A stretch of DNA of 64,000 nucleotides from Athripsodes cinereus (GCA_947579605.1 OX388317.1:16759384-16823383), one strand, 5' to 3'; shown: positions 37,573-48,830, numbered from the stretch's first letter. The notes: generated from the sequence alone by a model not told the origin. Numbers and translations are program-made.

Positions 37573-37762
37573 TAAAGCTTCGTTTCCGCTGGCTCGAGCA
37601 GTGCTGCAATAAGAGCTCAACCACACCACGGCGCCCGGTGGAGTTATTACGTAGTATAGAAAGGTAAAGGGGCGTACACCTCACTATTGATCCCGCACAG
37701 GGCTTGTGGTGTAGTTCAGCTCTTATTACAGTGCTGCTCGAGCCAGCGGAAACGTAGCTTTA
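37573..37762. mobile_element. GC-rich MITE with 55-bp terminal inverted repeats
   Basis: The arms 37575-37629 and 37706-37760 pair with a few mismatches. They share TTTCCGCTGGCTCGAGCAG and AATAAGAGCT. The element is flanked by TA on each side (37573-37574 and 37761-37762). It is 186 bp and visibly richer in GC than the neighbouring DNA, with CGGCGCCCGGTGG in the core. No coding capacity. The TA is compatible with a mariner-type origin, but the outermost TAAAGCT is palindromic, so the true end is uncertain by a few bases. Confidence 0.85.
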
Positions 37763-38084
37763 GAGTTATAGTCCCTAGATACGTAGATAGACTAATGACA
37801 GTATAAAAGTGTTTACCTACTAGTAATGGATTTATCCACCGCACCACAGAGTCCTACTTGCATACTATTATTTTTATTATTAGTATTATTATATAACGAG
37901 TACCTGCTGTTAGATTAGTTTGTTTTATTATCGGGTATTCTGCCTTCCTTGTAATATAATTGGAAAACACACTACGCAATCACCGAATGTTATAAAGTTG
38001 TAGAGCTTTTATTAAATTATGAACACTGGTACACACGGTACTGGGAGAAAATCAAAGCCATAACTTAGTCGAAAGATCTGCTGC
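37763..38084. other. Spacer, nothing recognised
   Basis: Contains a short TTA-rich run near 37868-37895 and no supported feature. Confidence 0.5.
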
Positions 38085-38282
38085 GAAAAGAGCAAGGTAG
38101 GCAAATAAAGATATGGAGTGGCAGTCGAGAGACAAGAGAAGTATTAGAGGGCCACAGTTTAGGTGGTCAAAAGTAAGGAAGATCTCTGAAAGTGGATGCA
38201 GCTAGCCCAATACAGTAGGAAGCGTAAAATCGGTGGGACGCCTGTGTCAAGACTCCAAATAGCTTAAAATGAAGAAGAAGGT
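38085..38282 (+). mobile_element. LINE 3' end, heavily decayed
   Basis: Nucleotide blocks AGAGACAAGAGAAGTATTAG, AGTTTAGGTGGTCA, TGGATGCAGCTAGCCCAATA and GGGACGCCTGTGTCAAGAC correspond to a reverse-transcriptase tail of the type xVLEWRP, RPxxRWSDD, RWMQLAQxR, EAYVQQW, with several frameshifts. It ends in GAAGAAGAAG. The tiny piece at 8605-8676 shares its end. Confidence 0.6.
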
Positions 38283-39887
38283 ACTTGGTTTTTGCTTCGA
38301 ATGTAAACAATATAGGCAAATACTATTATTGAAAGTTCTACTTCGTACTGAAGTCAATTTCTTCAGATCTGGAATTGGAATTGCGATGATTGCTAGAAGA
38401 GATTAAGACATCTATTGGACCGTCGAGTCAACGAGGATGACGCGCAATAATGTAGAAGAAAATATTCTCTGTCGTGTTAAGTAAAGGAACACTGTAAACT
38501 AGTATCTTATAACTTCCTACATGGACTCAGATTCTGTTTCTAATATTTTTGTATAGACAACAAAATTTATGTACACGCAGAGACCTGTTGCTCTTAAATA
38601 ACTAACAGCAACAAGTTGCCATATGAGACACGGATGAATTAAATCTTGCCAGAATAGAAAATACTCGTAAATAACTATAGCCGAGCAAGTACTTTACATT
38701 CAATTTATTCAACAGAAATGCATTGCAGGTTGCAATATAGTGTTAGTTGAAATGAATTAATGTTTAGGCTATACAAATCTCTTTTAATTGAAGCTTTGAT
38801 TACAGTTACATGTAAATGCGAAGTTTATAAGCAATTAATACTCGTATTTTACTTTTTAAATGTGTACTTACTTACTGCTAGTACTTTTCACGCCATACTC
38901 TTTTACTTAAATACAAATTAGAGTATTGGCAAATAATAAAACTTAAATGTTTATATCGGTACATTTCCTTTGTCATATTTAAAAAAATATATTAAAAACT
39001 TTATGTTTAAAAAACATTTACATTTTGGTGCAATAAATCAGTGAAAAATAACGCAATTCGAATCATATATATGCTTAAAATACTGATTCAAAATTCATGT
39101 AAAAGTGTTCAAGCACAATGAAAAAGTATATTTTAGTATAATGCTGTGTATATGAAATTTAACGCAAAAAATCTTAGTTACTTCCCATTACGAGGCGGCA
39201 GTTTGCAATAATTTTCTTCGTATGTATTGATTAATACAACTTTGAAAATATGTAGCTGCGCATGCACCTTTCTAAAGGTATCATTAGACATTGCTATTAG
39301 TGCTACGAGTAGTATAAGTTTTCTATTAAAACCTATCCGTATGATGGTAATCAATATCGATCACTATTACAGCTAAGAATAATAATATTGATAGGTCCAA
39401 GAGGAAGAAGTAGAAGATAGATTATTATAATGTTTTATATTATAGACAAGACTTATAGAAAGAATAAAATATTACAACCTTGATGGCGGCATATTGTATA
39501 TCACGCACAAGGATGCAGAAATTGCGATGTATTTTATTAAAGTCCGTGACTAATTTGATAGTTCATGTAATGTTACAATTACATGAAGGTATTCATATTC
39601 ATCAAAGATGATCGTGACAAAATATGGACCCGATGGGTAAAGTTTGACGACGAAGGAAAAAATTATATGTTTAGACGATTTAATTCAAAATCAAAAAAAT
39701 TAACACCCACTAACGTGACCCAACTAAACGTACATATTATAATATGAAACTATGTAGAAATGATACTTGTTTATTTCATGCCAAAAAATTTCTCTTAAAT
39801 TTTTAGGTGTGTGAGGTACATCGAACTTTCAGATTATAGAAAAAATGTTAAAAAGTAACTACATCTTCTATTATTACTACCATACAA
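38283..39887. other. AT-rich spacer, nothing recognised
   Basis: An ATTAAGACATCTATTGGACC block near 38403 might continue the same LINE remnant, but it cannot be confirmed. Confidence 0.45.
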
Positions 39888-39960
39888 TCACGGCATATTC
39901 CATAAGTGGAGTAACCAGTCAGACAGTGCGAAAAATGAATTACATATAAGAGAAATTTGA
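39888..39960 (-). repeat. Family A terminal fragment
   Basis: CAATCACGGCATATTCCATA and AGTGGAGTAACCAGTCAGAC match the tailed end of family A. Confidence 0.6.
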
Positions 39961-40164
39961 AATAGACCAGATTTAAAAGTTACCATGTTGAAGCTATTAT
40001 CTGTGTCCCAATTGCGAATCAGGTGTTTTCCTATTTTCTAATGTAATGCAAACTATAAGATCAGAAATATAGCGAATTTATTATTGAATTGGTTGTTAAG
40101 CTTAATTGTAAAACTATCGGTAGGCGAATGATCATAAAAATATTAACTTGAACGACTTAAATGT

Positions 40165-40212
40165 TAAGTCTACTAGCTACCCCACTTGTTAGTGATGCTG
40201 TGATAGTATAAA
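40165..40212 (+). repeat. Family A terminal fragment
   Basis: TCTACTAGCTACCCCACTTG followed by TTAGTGATGCTGTGATAGTA is the forward orientation of the same end, about 200 bp from the inverted fragment at 39888. Confidence 0.6.
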
Positions 40213-41397
40213 AAGATATGCAATAAATTTAATAATAAATGCTTTAGTGTGAAAACCCACGGGTTCTTTGCATCAGTGTTCCGGTACTACTCCATATTTC
40301 ATGTTATAAATGCGTTCGTAGCAATTTGATTCGGTATATATTATTACATATATTTTATAATAACCAAATAGAACTATGTACTTATTACCGATTCGTCTAT
40401 TACGAGTATAGAAGAGACGATATTTTATAAACAACGAAGTGTAGGTTTGTAGTCAATAAACATTTTGTAAGACAGGTAATGCACGTTGAAAGAACTTCTC
40501 CACACTCGGGTATATCAGAAGTCGAGGACTCCTTATCGAACTTGCAGACACTCCTTTTTTCTTACGACGTAAGCCGCCTCACAGGGATATTATTGAAAAA
40601 GAAACATTAAATATCCCACATGGGAAAAAATAAAATAAAATGAAATGAATGTGTAACAGTATCAACAAAAGAAATTATTTAAATAAAAGATTATACCTAG
40701 ACAGGAGATACAAAAAAAATGTATAAAAAATCACTTTCTTTTAAATAAAACATTAATTTTAAAAGCAAAAATAGAAAATGTCAGCATCAATTTAAAATAT
40801 ATTTCAAATAACTTTCCAGTTTCATCTTTCATAAGATTTTTTAATTAAATTTCAAATGCATTTCAAGAAGATTAGAGTGTTTTTTATTTTATTTTAGTTA
40901 CTAGGTAGGTTACCGGAAAAAAGTACTCTTACTGATCCTTGGTCTTAGATTGTCTTAAAATATTCGCTTTAACGCAGTAGTAATAATATGTCATATAAAT
41001 TTTTATTTGTCGAACACGATTGTTGAGTTGTATCTATATAATATTAAATATGAGATCACACTTTAAAAGAATGAATGAAACTGAAGGTATATTTTAATAC
41101 TATAATTCAATGTTATAAATAACAGGTGTGTCATAATTCATCTTAATAATAGGAATATATATTGCCCAACCTCATTGATTATGTTAACCGATGATAAAAA
41201 CAAAAACAATTCCTCTATATTAATCAACTTACATAGTTTGAACTTTTTCAAGAAACTATGCACTCAACATTAGTTACACAGCATTTATAACAGTTGGATA
41301 AATTCAAACAAGGGATTCGTTCTAATAAACACGATAGACGTCTTTCGACTTCTTAGATTGTTATCATATTATATTACATACTTATATACCCAATAGT
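40213..41397. other. AT-rich spacer, nothing recognised
   Basis: The block 40495-40600 (CACACTCGGGTATATC, then GTAAGCCGCCTCACAGGG) is less AT-rich but unassigned. Confidence 0.45.
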
Positions 41398-41568
41398 TCT
41401 TAGATACTCCTTCCAGAAGCACAGGGCGGAAACCAGCCTTCTCCACTTATATCATCTTTGCGTTAATGATTAAGTCACCTCATTATATGCCATTCCTGAC
41501 GCTCGTTGTCATAGAAACGATGTATTGTAAAAGTAGGACATCCAAGACGCCTGAACCTAACAAAATGG
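41398..41568 (-). mobile_element. Family B LINE 3' end
   Basis: ACTCCTTCCAGAAGCACAGG, GCGGAAACCAGCCTTCTCC, TAAGTCACCTCATTATATGC, CATTCCTGACGCTCGTTGTC, ATAGAAACGATGTATTG and TAAAAGTAGGACATCC follow family B from end to end. The substitution load is moderate. No TSD was found. Confidence 0.75.
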
Positions 41569-42134
41569 ATTTTAAATAATTTGTATCAATATGAATGTGC
41601 AGTTTTCGTTGATATCGAAAGAAATACCCACTATTCTATTTACTTAATTCATTAGGAAACTACCGAACAGAAAATAACCGTTCATTTTATAAACATAAAT
41701 AAATATAACAAACAGTTACCTTAAAATGCGTATAATTTTTTTTTTTTTTTAACTTTAATGTCGTCACAAACGCCCACGTTGATATAAAATGTTGACAAAA
41801 ATCAAGCCAATTAAAAATGAAATAATAATATTGAATATTAGAGAAACTGCTGTTATTATATGACCGGGTCATATAACAGATATTAAACATGCCAACACGA
41901 AAGACAATGTTGTTACTGTGAATACTTTTAAAGTAACGAAACGACTAAGTCAATAAACATCCAAAGGAGTGTCAAAAATAATTCAACAAATTACCTTGAA
42001 AAAATATACATAACCAAATGTTTTGGATACGAACTATCCCAAAACCTTATTCTATGTTGGTGATAATAATTAATTATATTAAGCTGCACTTTCTTGATGA
42101 CACCTACTTTTAATTATAATTGAACAATTTTTGC
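41569..42134. other. AT-rich spacer, nothing recognised
   Basis: Contains a poly-T run at about 41738-41751 and a TATATGACCGGGTCATATA palindrome at 41857-41876. Confidence 0.5.
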
Positions 42135-42510
42135 ACACCCACTCTTTAAGAGTGAAGAATGAGGATAACAGGAGAATGAGCGGATGTGGGAGGAGTATTG
42201 TGGACAGAATGCGTGTAAACAAGTTATGTAAGATGGTTTGGACATGTTGAGCGAATGCACGATGAAAGGATGACGAAGAGGATGTATTTATCTGAAATAG
42301 GGGGTGTGAAGAAGCGCGGACGTCCAAGAACCACGTGGCTTGATCACGTGGATCAAATTCATAAGGATGGCCGCGTGTTGAGTAAGAGAAATCGGCGTCC
42401 ATGTATGAGACTGGATGAATGTAAAGGAAGCGAAAGAACTATGTCAGGATAGATCTATATGGCGTTCCGTTCTCTCTGCCTACCTTACCTGGGACACGGC
42501 GTGAGGGTAT
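42135..42510 (+). mobile_element. Decayed LINE copy (family 2)
   Basis: Plus-strand relative of 4139-4581: a GTGGACAGAATGCGTGTAAA block, then FGHVERMHDERMTKRMYLSE, RGRPRTTWLDHVDQ, DGRVLSKRNRRPCMR, with frame breaks, then TGGCGTTCCGTTCTCTCTGC and a GGCGTGAGGGTATAG end. A stretch is lost between RPCMRLDE and the final C-terminal block. The ATGT tail is not preserved, and no TSD is visible. Confidence 0.85.
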
Positions 42511-42553
42511 AGTATACTATTATATACTAGCATTCAAAATATTACAACATTTT

Positions 42554-42940
42554 TATTGTAACAGATAGGTTTTCTGGTTCGTATTGGAAGGTTCGGTTCT
42601 TGATAACTTTACAGTTGAAATTCCGTTTGCATTCGAGTATAAGATTTAGTTACCTTCCAGGGGCACCACTTTGAGGTTCCTTCCTTGCCCCTTTGGGAAA
42701 CTGCCGCGACAATAGAGAACGATGGGGCTTCCTACGGGACGAATCCGGAGCATGTGACTATGGTGCAGCACAGACTATGCCACACTTGTTGGAGTGTCCA
42801 TTGTGCCCTGTCACATGCACTATGGAGGATATTTTTGACGCATCTCCACCTGCTGTGCGTTTTGCACAGTACTTGAGATCAGTTTGATTGGTTTTTTTTT
42901 CAGGGTTTCGACACGATAAATAATAATATTGTAACAGATA
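42554..42940 (+). mobile_element. 5'-truncated LINE copy with 14-bp TSD and knuckle-like C-terminus (family 5)
   Basis: Perfect TATTGTAACAGATA repeats (42554-42567 and 42927-42940) flank a 359-bp insert. The frame ending at 42887 reads RERWGFLRDESGACDYGAAQ, TMPHLLECPLCPVTC and FAQYLRSV, then a stop. This is the cysteine-histidine segment found at the C-terminus of several insect LINE reverse transcriptases. The position where relatives usually have CDCG reads CDYG here, so one putative metal ligand is lost. The tail is ATAAATAATAA. The 63-codon frame just alongside is a shadow. Confidence 0.9.
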
Positions 42941-43813
42941 ACATCTCTAAACACCATGATCTAATTAAAAAGAACACCACCACTGTGGTGCATTTGGGTT
43001 TTGTTTCAAACAGATAAGCTCAATATAATCAAATAATTATGCATCAGTTGTGAAAGAAGAGAAGGTCGACAACAGGTGGAATTGTATCCGGGATATCTGT
43101 ATTGAAAGCCCGGGACTATATCATCAGGCTTACTACCGAACACCTTTAAATATGTACATAGAGTATCGTCTATCTAATTTATTTATTGTAATCAGCTACA
43201 TTTACCCTTTGTTGAATATATGTCTCCCCTATAACACTCCGTTTTTTAAGAGACAATAATTGTTTACATTTGAATTGAAATCACTTTGCTATATAAATGT
43301 GCTTAAAAAAATCATATCTGTGAGTGTTTCCTCTTCAATTTTCGTAAATAATTTAGATCATTATACGGCCACACACACGATCTCATAAAGAAATCTTATC
43401 GATTATTCACAAAATTTGCTTACAGTTTGAATTCAAATTGATACAATTTTAATTTAATTTATTTACGAAATCCGATTTCACGTTCATTTTATTGAGATCA
43501 TCGCAAATAAAAAATTTCAGTTCGCTAAATTTATTATTTTGTTCGTAATATTTAATTTAGAACAACATTCAAAAAACGCAATTTATATTTAAATTTGTAG
43601 GTTAACAGTTTGAATAAAAGCGATTTGCTCTGGTCGACATTTTATTCAAATATAACATAATATCGTACCGTAAAAAGTATTATTGAGTACAATAAAATAT
43701 ATCATAGAGCAGTGACGTATCTATGATTTTCATACTGGGTTGGCTTGAATATAAAGTTATTAAATATGTAAACGGTGAGTATGTAAGATGAAACAATAGT
43801 TCAATTTCGTTAT
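42941..43813. other. AT-rich spacer, nothing recognised
   Basis: Contains a CACCACTGTGGTG palindrome at 42978-42990. The 69-codon frame at 43050 has no recognisable domain. Confidence 0.5.
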
Positions 43814-44692
43814 AAAAGTTCTTCTTCTTTTTCTATCAGTGCCGTATATGGTCCCCCCGACGTTGGCGATCACTTTGGAGAATGCCTCTCTGTCTCGTGC
43901 TGTGCGGACCAGGGATGTTGCGGATGTCGATTTTTACACATCCGCGGATGTGAATGCGGATGCGGATTTTTGAAGGCTCACATCCGCGGATGCGGATGCG
44001 AATGCGGATGTTTAAGATGTTGTAGAAAAAAAAGTAGGAACTATCTTAGTTGGTAGGCCCCACTGTCAAATATGTGACAAAATTTTTGCTACAATAATAT
44101 TATGGATTTTTTGGCGAAATATTTTTCTTCTTCTTTGTTATTTGCAAAAATAAAATAAAACCGGCAAAAATAAAAACGCGTCGGATCTTGTCACCATTAT
44201 TTTCGTTCCCATTGGTTAATGTCAAGTGCAAACGGCACGCGCATTTCGCCGGCCCCGCCTTATTTCTTTCTTGTCACAAATTGTCTTACATCCGCATCCG
44301 CATGATCATCCGCATCGATTATTGCGGATGCGGATGCAGATGTCCAAATACATGCGGAAGCTCCGAATTTGCGGATGCGGATGCGAATATTCGCAACATC
44401 CCTGGTGCGGACCAGTTCTCCCATCCGTGTTATTCCGGTCCATTGCCGTATATTCCGCAGCCACGACATCTGCCTCCTTCCTACTCCACGACGTCCCTCA
44501 ATCTTGCCTTCTATTATCAACTGGAGAAGTCGATATTTATCGCCTCGCAGGATGTGGCCCAAGTATTGAACTATGAACCTTGATATTTGTCAGGAGCTCT
44601 CTATTTGCATGTGCTATGCGTAGTACTTCTGTATTGGGCACCAAGTCTGTCCACGGTATTCGAAGTTAAAAGTTCACGGTATTAAAAGTTCT
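43814..44692 (-). mobile_element. LINE 3' copy (family 1) split by a hAT insertion
   Basis: The minus strand holds the family 1 reverse-transcriptase tail in two parts. Right of the hAT element it reads GHILRGDKYRLLQLI, GKIEGRRGVGRRQMSWLRN and GITRMGELVRT. Left of it come the REAFSKVIANVGG-like end and a (CTT)n run at about 43820-43830, which is the complement of the AAG tail. AAAAGTTCT at 43814-43822 and 44684-44692 is the probable TSD of the LINE. A frame change occurs near the right end, between the RELLTNIKV and YLGHILRG blocks. Confidence 0.85.
43902..44412. mobile_element. hAT-like non-autonomous element with 8-bp TSD and GCGGAT arrays
   Basis: The element (43910-44404, 495 bp) lies between exact GTGCGGAC repeats (43902-43909 and 44405-44412). 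Its ends are CAGGGATGTTGCG and the exact complement, which fits the hAT pattern of a CA-G start and an 8-bp duplication. Both terminal 110-130 bp are packed with GCGGAT/ATCCGC words (43919-44012 and 44289-44390), while the middle is AT-rich. This is what subterminal transposase-binding repeats look like in hAT elements. No transposase frame survives. A PHCQICDKIFAT segment near 44060-44095 contains a CxxC that could be the remnant of a BED-type zinc finger, but this is speculative. The open frames here are accidental. Confidence 0.93.
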
Positions 44693-44869
44693 ATGATAAC
44701 TAAAAATATATACATAAGTTAACAATACATTTCTATACAATAATCACCAATCCAAGAATAGACTGCACCCAACGTTGTTTAACTTCGGTGATCTGACGAG
44801 AATCTTTGCATTCAACACGTAATCGTTGAAACATTATAAATAGCTTGGTTTATTTTTTCATTCTAAAAC
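44693..44869. other. Spacer, nothing recognised
   Basis: Short gap between the nested LINE and the next LINE remnant. Confidence 0.5.
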
Positions 44870-45085
44870 AAAACAGGCTTTGGAGATAGAGCATTTAGTG
44901 TTGCGGGTCCCAGATGTTGGAACAAGCTGCCTCTGTGTCTGCGAGAGGAGGTGAATGGAGAGAGTTTTAAAAAAGGACTGAAGACACACCTTTTTGCTGG
45001 GAGTTTCAGGTGATGGATACGATATACAGCGCCCTTGAGGTCATGTTATGAGTAAACGGCGCTTTACAAATTGTCCATTTATATA
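44870..45085 (+). mobile_element. CR1/L2-like LINE 3' end
   Basis: The frame reads FGDRAFSVAGPRCWNKLPLC, LREEVNGESFKKGLKTHLF, AGSFR and stop, followed by GCGCCCTTGAGGTCATG and GGCGCTTTACAAATTG. A phrase like VAGPRxWNxLP...FKxxLKTHLF is the standard C-terminal end of CR1/L2-group reverse transcriptases. Codons are intact over about 45 residues, so the insertion is moderately young. Its 5' boundary is near 44870, and no TSD was recognised. Confidence 0.85.
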
Positions 45086-48000
45086 TATACCTATATACTA
45101 TCGGGAATATTTATACTTATAATAACACAAAATGTTCATAGTAATTTCGTAAGAAACAATGTGCGCAGTGAAACACATTACTGTCAGTAGTTTTATTGCA
45201 TATTTATAAGAAACTGAGAAGTTTGTTTGTAGATCAAAATCGCATAGAATTCACATACACGAAGTAAGCGTAATTTAATATGATCAGATTATTAACTGCT
45301 CGTAATTTTGTTTACTTCAATTATTTTTAAGATTGAAAACCTCAGGTAACGCCCGGTTTTTCATTTTCTGTGGAAGATATACCACTGCCTAAAATTATAA
45401 TATAATATGTAATATTATGTACCCTCAGGCTTATATTGTTATGAAAGGACACATCAATGAAAAATTATATGGAAACATACCCCGAATCATTAACAAACAA
45501 ACTTTGTAATAAGAATTTAAATCGACATAAATATTTAAAATACTATTAGGTATATAATTTCTTCATTTATATTTGTATCAACAATAAATAATGTAGAGAA
45601 ATCAAGGTATATTTTTATTTGATAATTCTTGATAGATATTGTTACAATATTCGATTGAGAAATTTGGAATACCTAGTAGGTATTTCATAATACTATTAAT
45701 GACATCAAGTGATGTTATGAATAAGATATTTAAATGCAAATCTCTGTCAATATCACGGAAATTCATGATTGTAATATTTAAAAAAAATACGCGATTAATT
45801 ACCTACATGTTTGTCATAAAAACCATAAGTAGGTATAACACAGATTACTTATCTTTGCGAATAATCATAGCATTTAAGGGTTTATTTAAGAAATTGTGCA
45901 ATGTTTTATATTTTGAGAAGCAAGGAAAAAGTATACAGTAACCACCACAATAATAGATTTATATTGAAATTGATATCGTTTGTAAACTCGGCTTTACGTT
46001 GATAAGCTTTTCATGAATCGAAATAATTTGCATATCTTATCGAGATTTTATTTCTGTATCAAGTTGACCCAATTCATTCATCTCAGTAAATTCATACTAT
46101 TGTATGTAAAATGCTTAAAGACTGGGTATATGTTTGATATTTTTATATTATTTGAAAGCAGGTGAAAAATGTGATCACGACTTTTAACACAAATCTTAGC
46201 AGCCATTAATATTCATAAATATTTTAAACTTTACGTTATAGACAATACTTAAATAATTTATCAATATATATACTTTTGCAATATAATAAACTGCAAGTGT
46301 AAAATTTACGCAATAATGATCCGATAATAAAGTTGACTTTTGAACGCTTAAAATGTCATAATTTTTATTAACGTTATAAATTTCAATACAGCCAAAATAA
46401 AATAATGTAAATTGATATGTAATAAATCAAAATTGCTTTCTCATTTGTTGCAAATTATGATGTATTATTTGTTAAGACTATGGCTTTATTAAGAATCATC
46501 ATAAAGAAGTGCGAAAATATCCAACATTTTAATTGCACAATCTAAAGCGATTTTATTGCATTTGTAGAGTTAAGATTTCATATAACATAAAGGTATCTTT
46601 TGATTCTTGAAGCTTTTAAATAAAACAGTAGACACAAGTATTTATGGCAGGTATACAAAAATTATGACAATACATACTGAATTTCGTATTAAAAAAACAA
46701 GAAACAACATTTTGCTACCAACGACCAACGATATGTAACGGTTTTTTAAATATACCATTTTTGCGTTTTTTCGTGAAAAGAAATATTTCATAATAAATTG
46801 TCTAGATAAATCTTACAAATATCAATAAATAATATAATTAAGTCCACTTGCAAATATGCATAAAATTACAAAATCTCTGAGAAACATTTCTGTTTATAAA
46901 TAAACATATTGACACTATCATTTTCCAATCGATTTCAATACCTTATCATTTGATCCTGGTAGGTAACTTTACAAGATATGCAAAGTATTGGAAGTAAGCA
47001 ATGTATGCCATAGTAGGTACTTACACTTTGTTAAATTCCTGTTCAACTTAAGTTATTTGTAAAGGAGATAAGGATCGTATCGACAAACAAACAATGTATG
47101 TTACATTCACCTATAAATATTTACCTTCATTTTATGTACTAACATTGTGTTTTATTAGAAAAAAATTGGAACGATATTGTAATCATACAATAGCGAACGG
47201 TATTACAAGTTTATTATACCTATATTTTATTTTGTTCATTCCAGAAGATTAATGTATATTTATTTGGAGTATAATTGAAAGGGGTCACATTTATTTCTAT
47301 TTGAAGAAACACCTAATTCAATTTTAAGAACAAAATGAGTTTTTTTTTGTTGCCGTTATAATGTCTTTTGCCATTATAATTGTACAATTGTATTATTATG
47401 TATGATAAATTTAATACCTACTTTATCGACATGGTTATTGATAAAATAATGGTTCTGGACAAATCATGTAGATCGCTAGATGAGCAGTGACAGAGATACT
47501 ATAACACAAAAAAATATTAGAATATATCCTAATATCCTAAGAGGTGAAAGGATATCTTATCTTCAGCGAGATAAGATATTTCAAACTACTCATTTCAAAA
47601 AACCGATCATTTATCTGCAAAGTATTAGTAAAAGGTATTAGTAAAAATATATCAATAAATTGAATTCAAATATATTTTTATATACGTTGTGGAGTCCTAG
47701 GTAAAGGATAAGTTTTTATCTCTTTACTGTAAGTCTCCGAATCTCTTGTAAAAATAAAAAAAACTTTTTTTTTTGTTTGGAGTCAACCATATCATATTAT
47801 TGATTTGAAACATATTCGAGTTAAAGATTTATCTCATACCTATCAAGATTTTTTTTCAATAATATTTGGTTGCAACACCTATAAATCCAAAAGTTTTAAG
47901 AAACATAATCATTCTATATTACCCATTTATCATCATTTTATATCATCCCTATATTACACCGGGTTAAACCATAAAAAAAAGAACATTAAAGGCCCAAGTT

Positions 48001-48621
48001 GAGGTAAATCTTTTGTAAGAAGCTATCATAGTATTTTATTATGGACCGTGATATCATAAATTAATTATTTAAGAACTGTATAATAAGTAGGTATATCTAT
48101 TGCAAATTACATTTCAATCAAGCAGTAGAAAGAAAGGCGTGTTATTTATTTATAGGAACATTATAATTTTATATTACAATACCACCTCTTACATAATGTT
48201 ACCTAATAGTTGTAACAAATTACTGTTTTATATCTCTGTGTGTTTTTCGCGTGTGGGTGTTGATTTTTGAATCACATTTTAAACCCGCGGGTCATAAATT
48301 ATTACAAAAAAACTTTACTTTTTATGCAGAGAGTGAATGCCGTTACGTACACTGATATTTTGAGCATGGTATCAAGTTCGATAGCTTCGAAAAGCAATAA
48401 AATTTCAACAACATAGTATCGAGCACAAGTAAACATTAAATTAGGTTTCAGCCCGATTAACGTTAGTACGTAAAATTTATTATTTTTGTGAATAACTCTT
48501 GTGCTCTCAGAATTGGTCCAAAATCGTTTTAGCCATATTAAGTTAACACCATTGTTGATGAATCATTAATACATTAATTTAACTCCGAAAAGCAAGCAGA
48601 AAGGTTTTGAATGTACCTAGT
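45086..48621. other. Long AT-rich block, nearly featureless
   Basis: Three and a half kilobases with no recognisable mobile element. It holds a 100-codon frame without an ATG context (45639-45941) and a small hairpin at 47552-47579 with 11-bp arms (ATATCTTATCT). It may be host intron or intergenic DNA that has escaped insertion, or repeats too old to recognise. Confidence 0.5.
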
Positions 48622-48704
48622 TGAATAATATAGAATCATAATTCACTCGGTGTCGGGTGCCTTGCCTGAAAAAAGAAAGAAAGAAAAATGAATAATATAG
48701 AATC
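48622..48704 (+). mobile_element. 51-bp micro-insertion with 16-bp TSD
   Basis: Perfect TGAATAATATAGAATC repeats (48622-48637 and 48689-48704) surround 51 bp: ATAATTCACTCGGTGTCGGG, then TGCCTTGCCTG, then (GAAA)n. The A/G-rich tail and the long TSD show that this is a retrotransposed fragment truncated to its last few tens of bases. Confidence 0.9.
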
Positions 48705-48734
48705 TTCTGAGAATTGAAGTAGACCACCGACCAC

Positions 48735-48748
48735 CCGGATAGCTCAGA
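48735..48748 (+). other. tRNA-Lys-like 5' word
   Basis: CCCGGATAGCTCAG equals the start of a typical eukaryotic tRNA-Lys(UUU) from position 2, including the D-arm A-box core. Similarity ends there: the following GATGTATGGGG does not continue the tRNA. It may be the 5' head of an otherwise lost SINE, or chance. Confidence 0.35.
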
Positions 48749-48830
48749 TGTATGGGGATTTCCACTTATTCAATATTTTTGACACTTCCGAGCAAAAAAA
48801 AACTAGATTTTGATAAAAAATTGTGATTTA

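Noticed and set aside
44188..44583. Overlapping plus-strand frames of 131 and 116 codons
   Set aside because: They cross the hAT boundary and TSD, and are made of GCGGAT repeats plus antisense LINE sequence, so they cannot be a gene.
45639..45941. 100-codon frame
   Set aside because: It begins with TTG and has no family resemblance. One or more frames of this size are expected by chance in a window this long and AT-rich.
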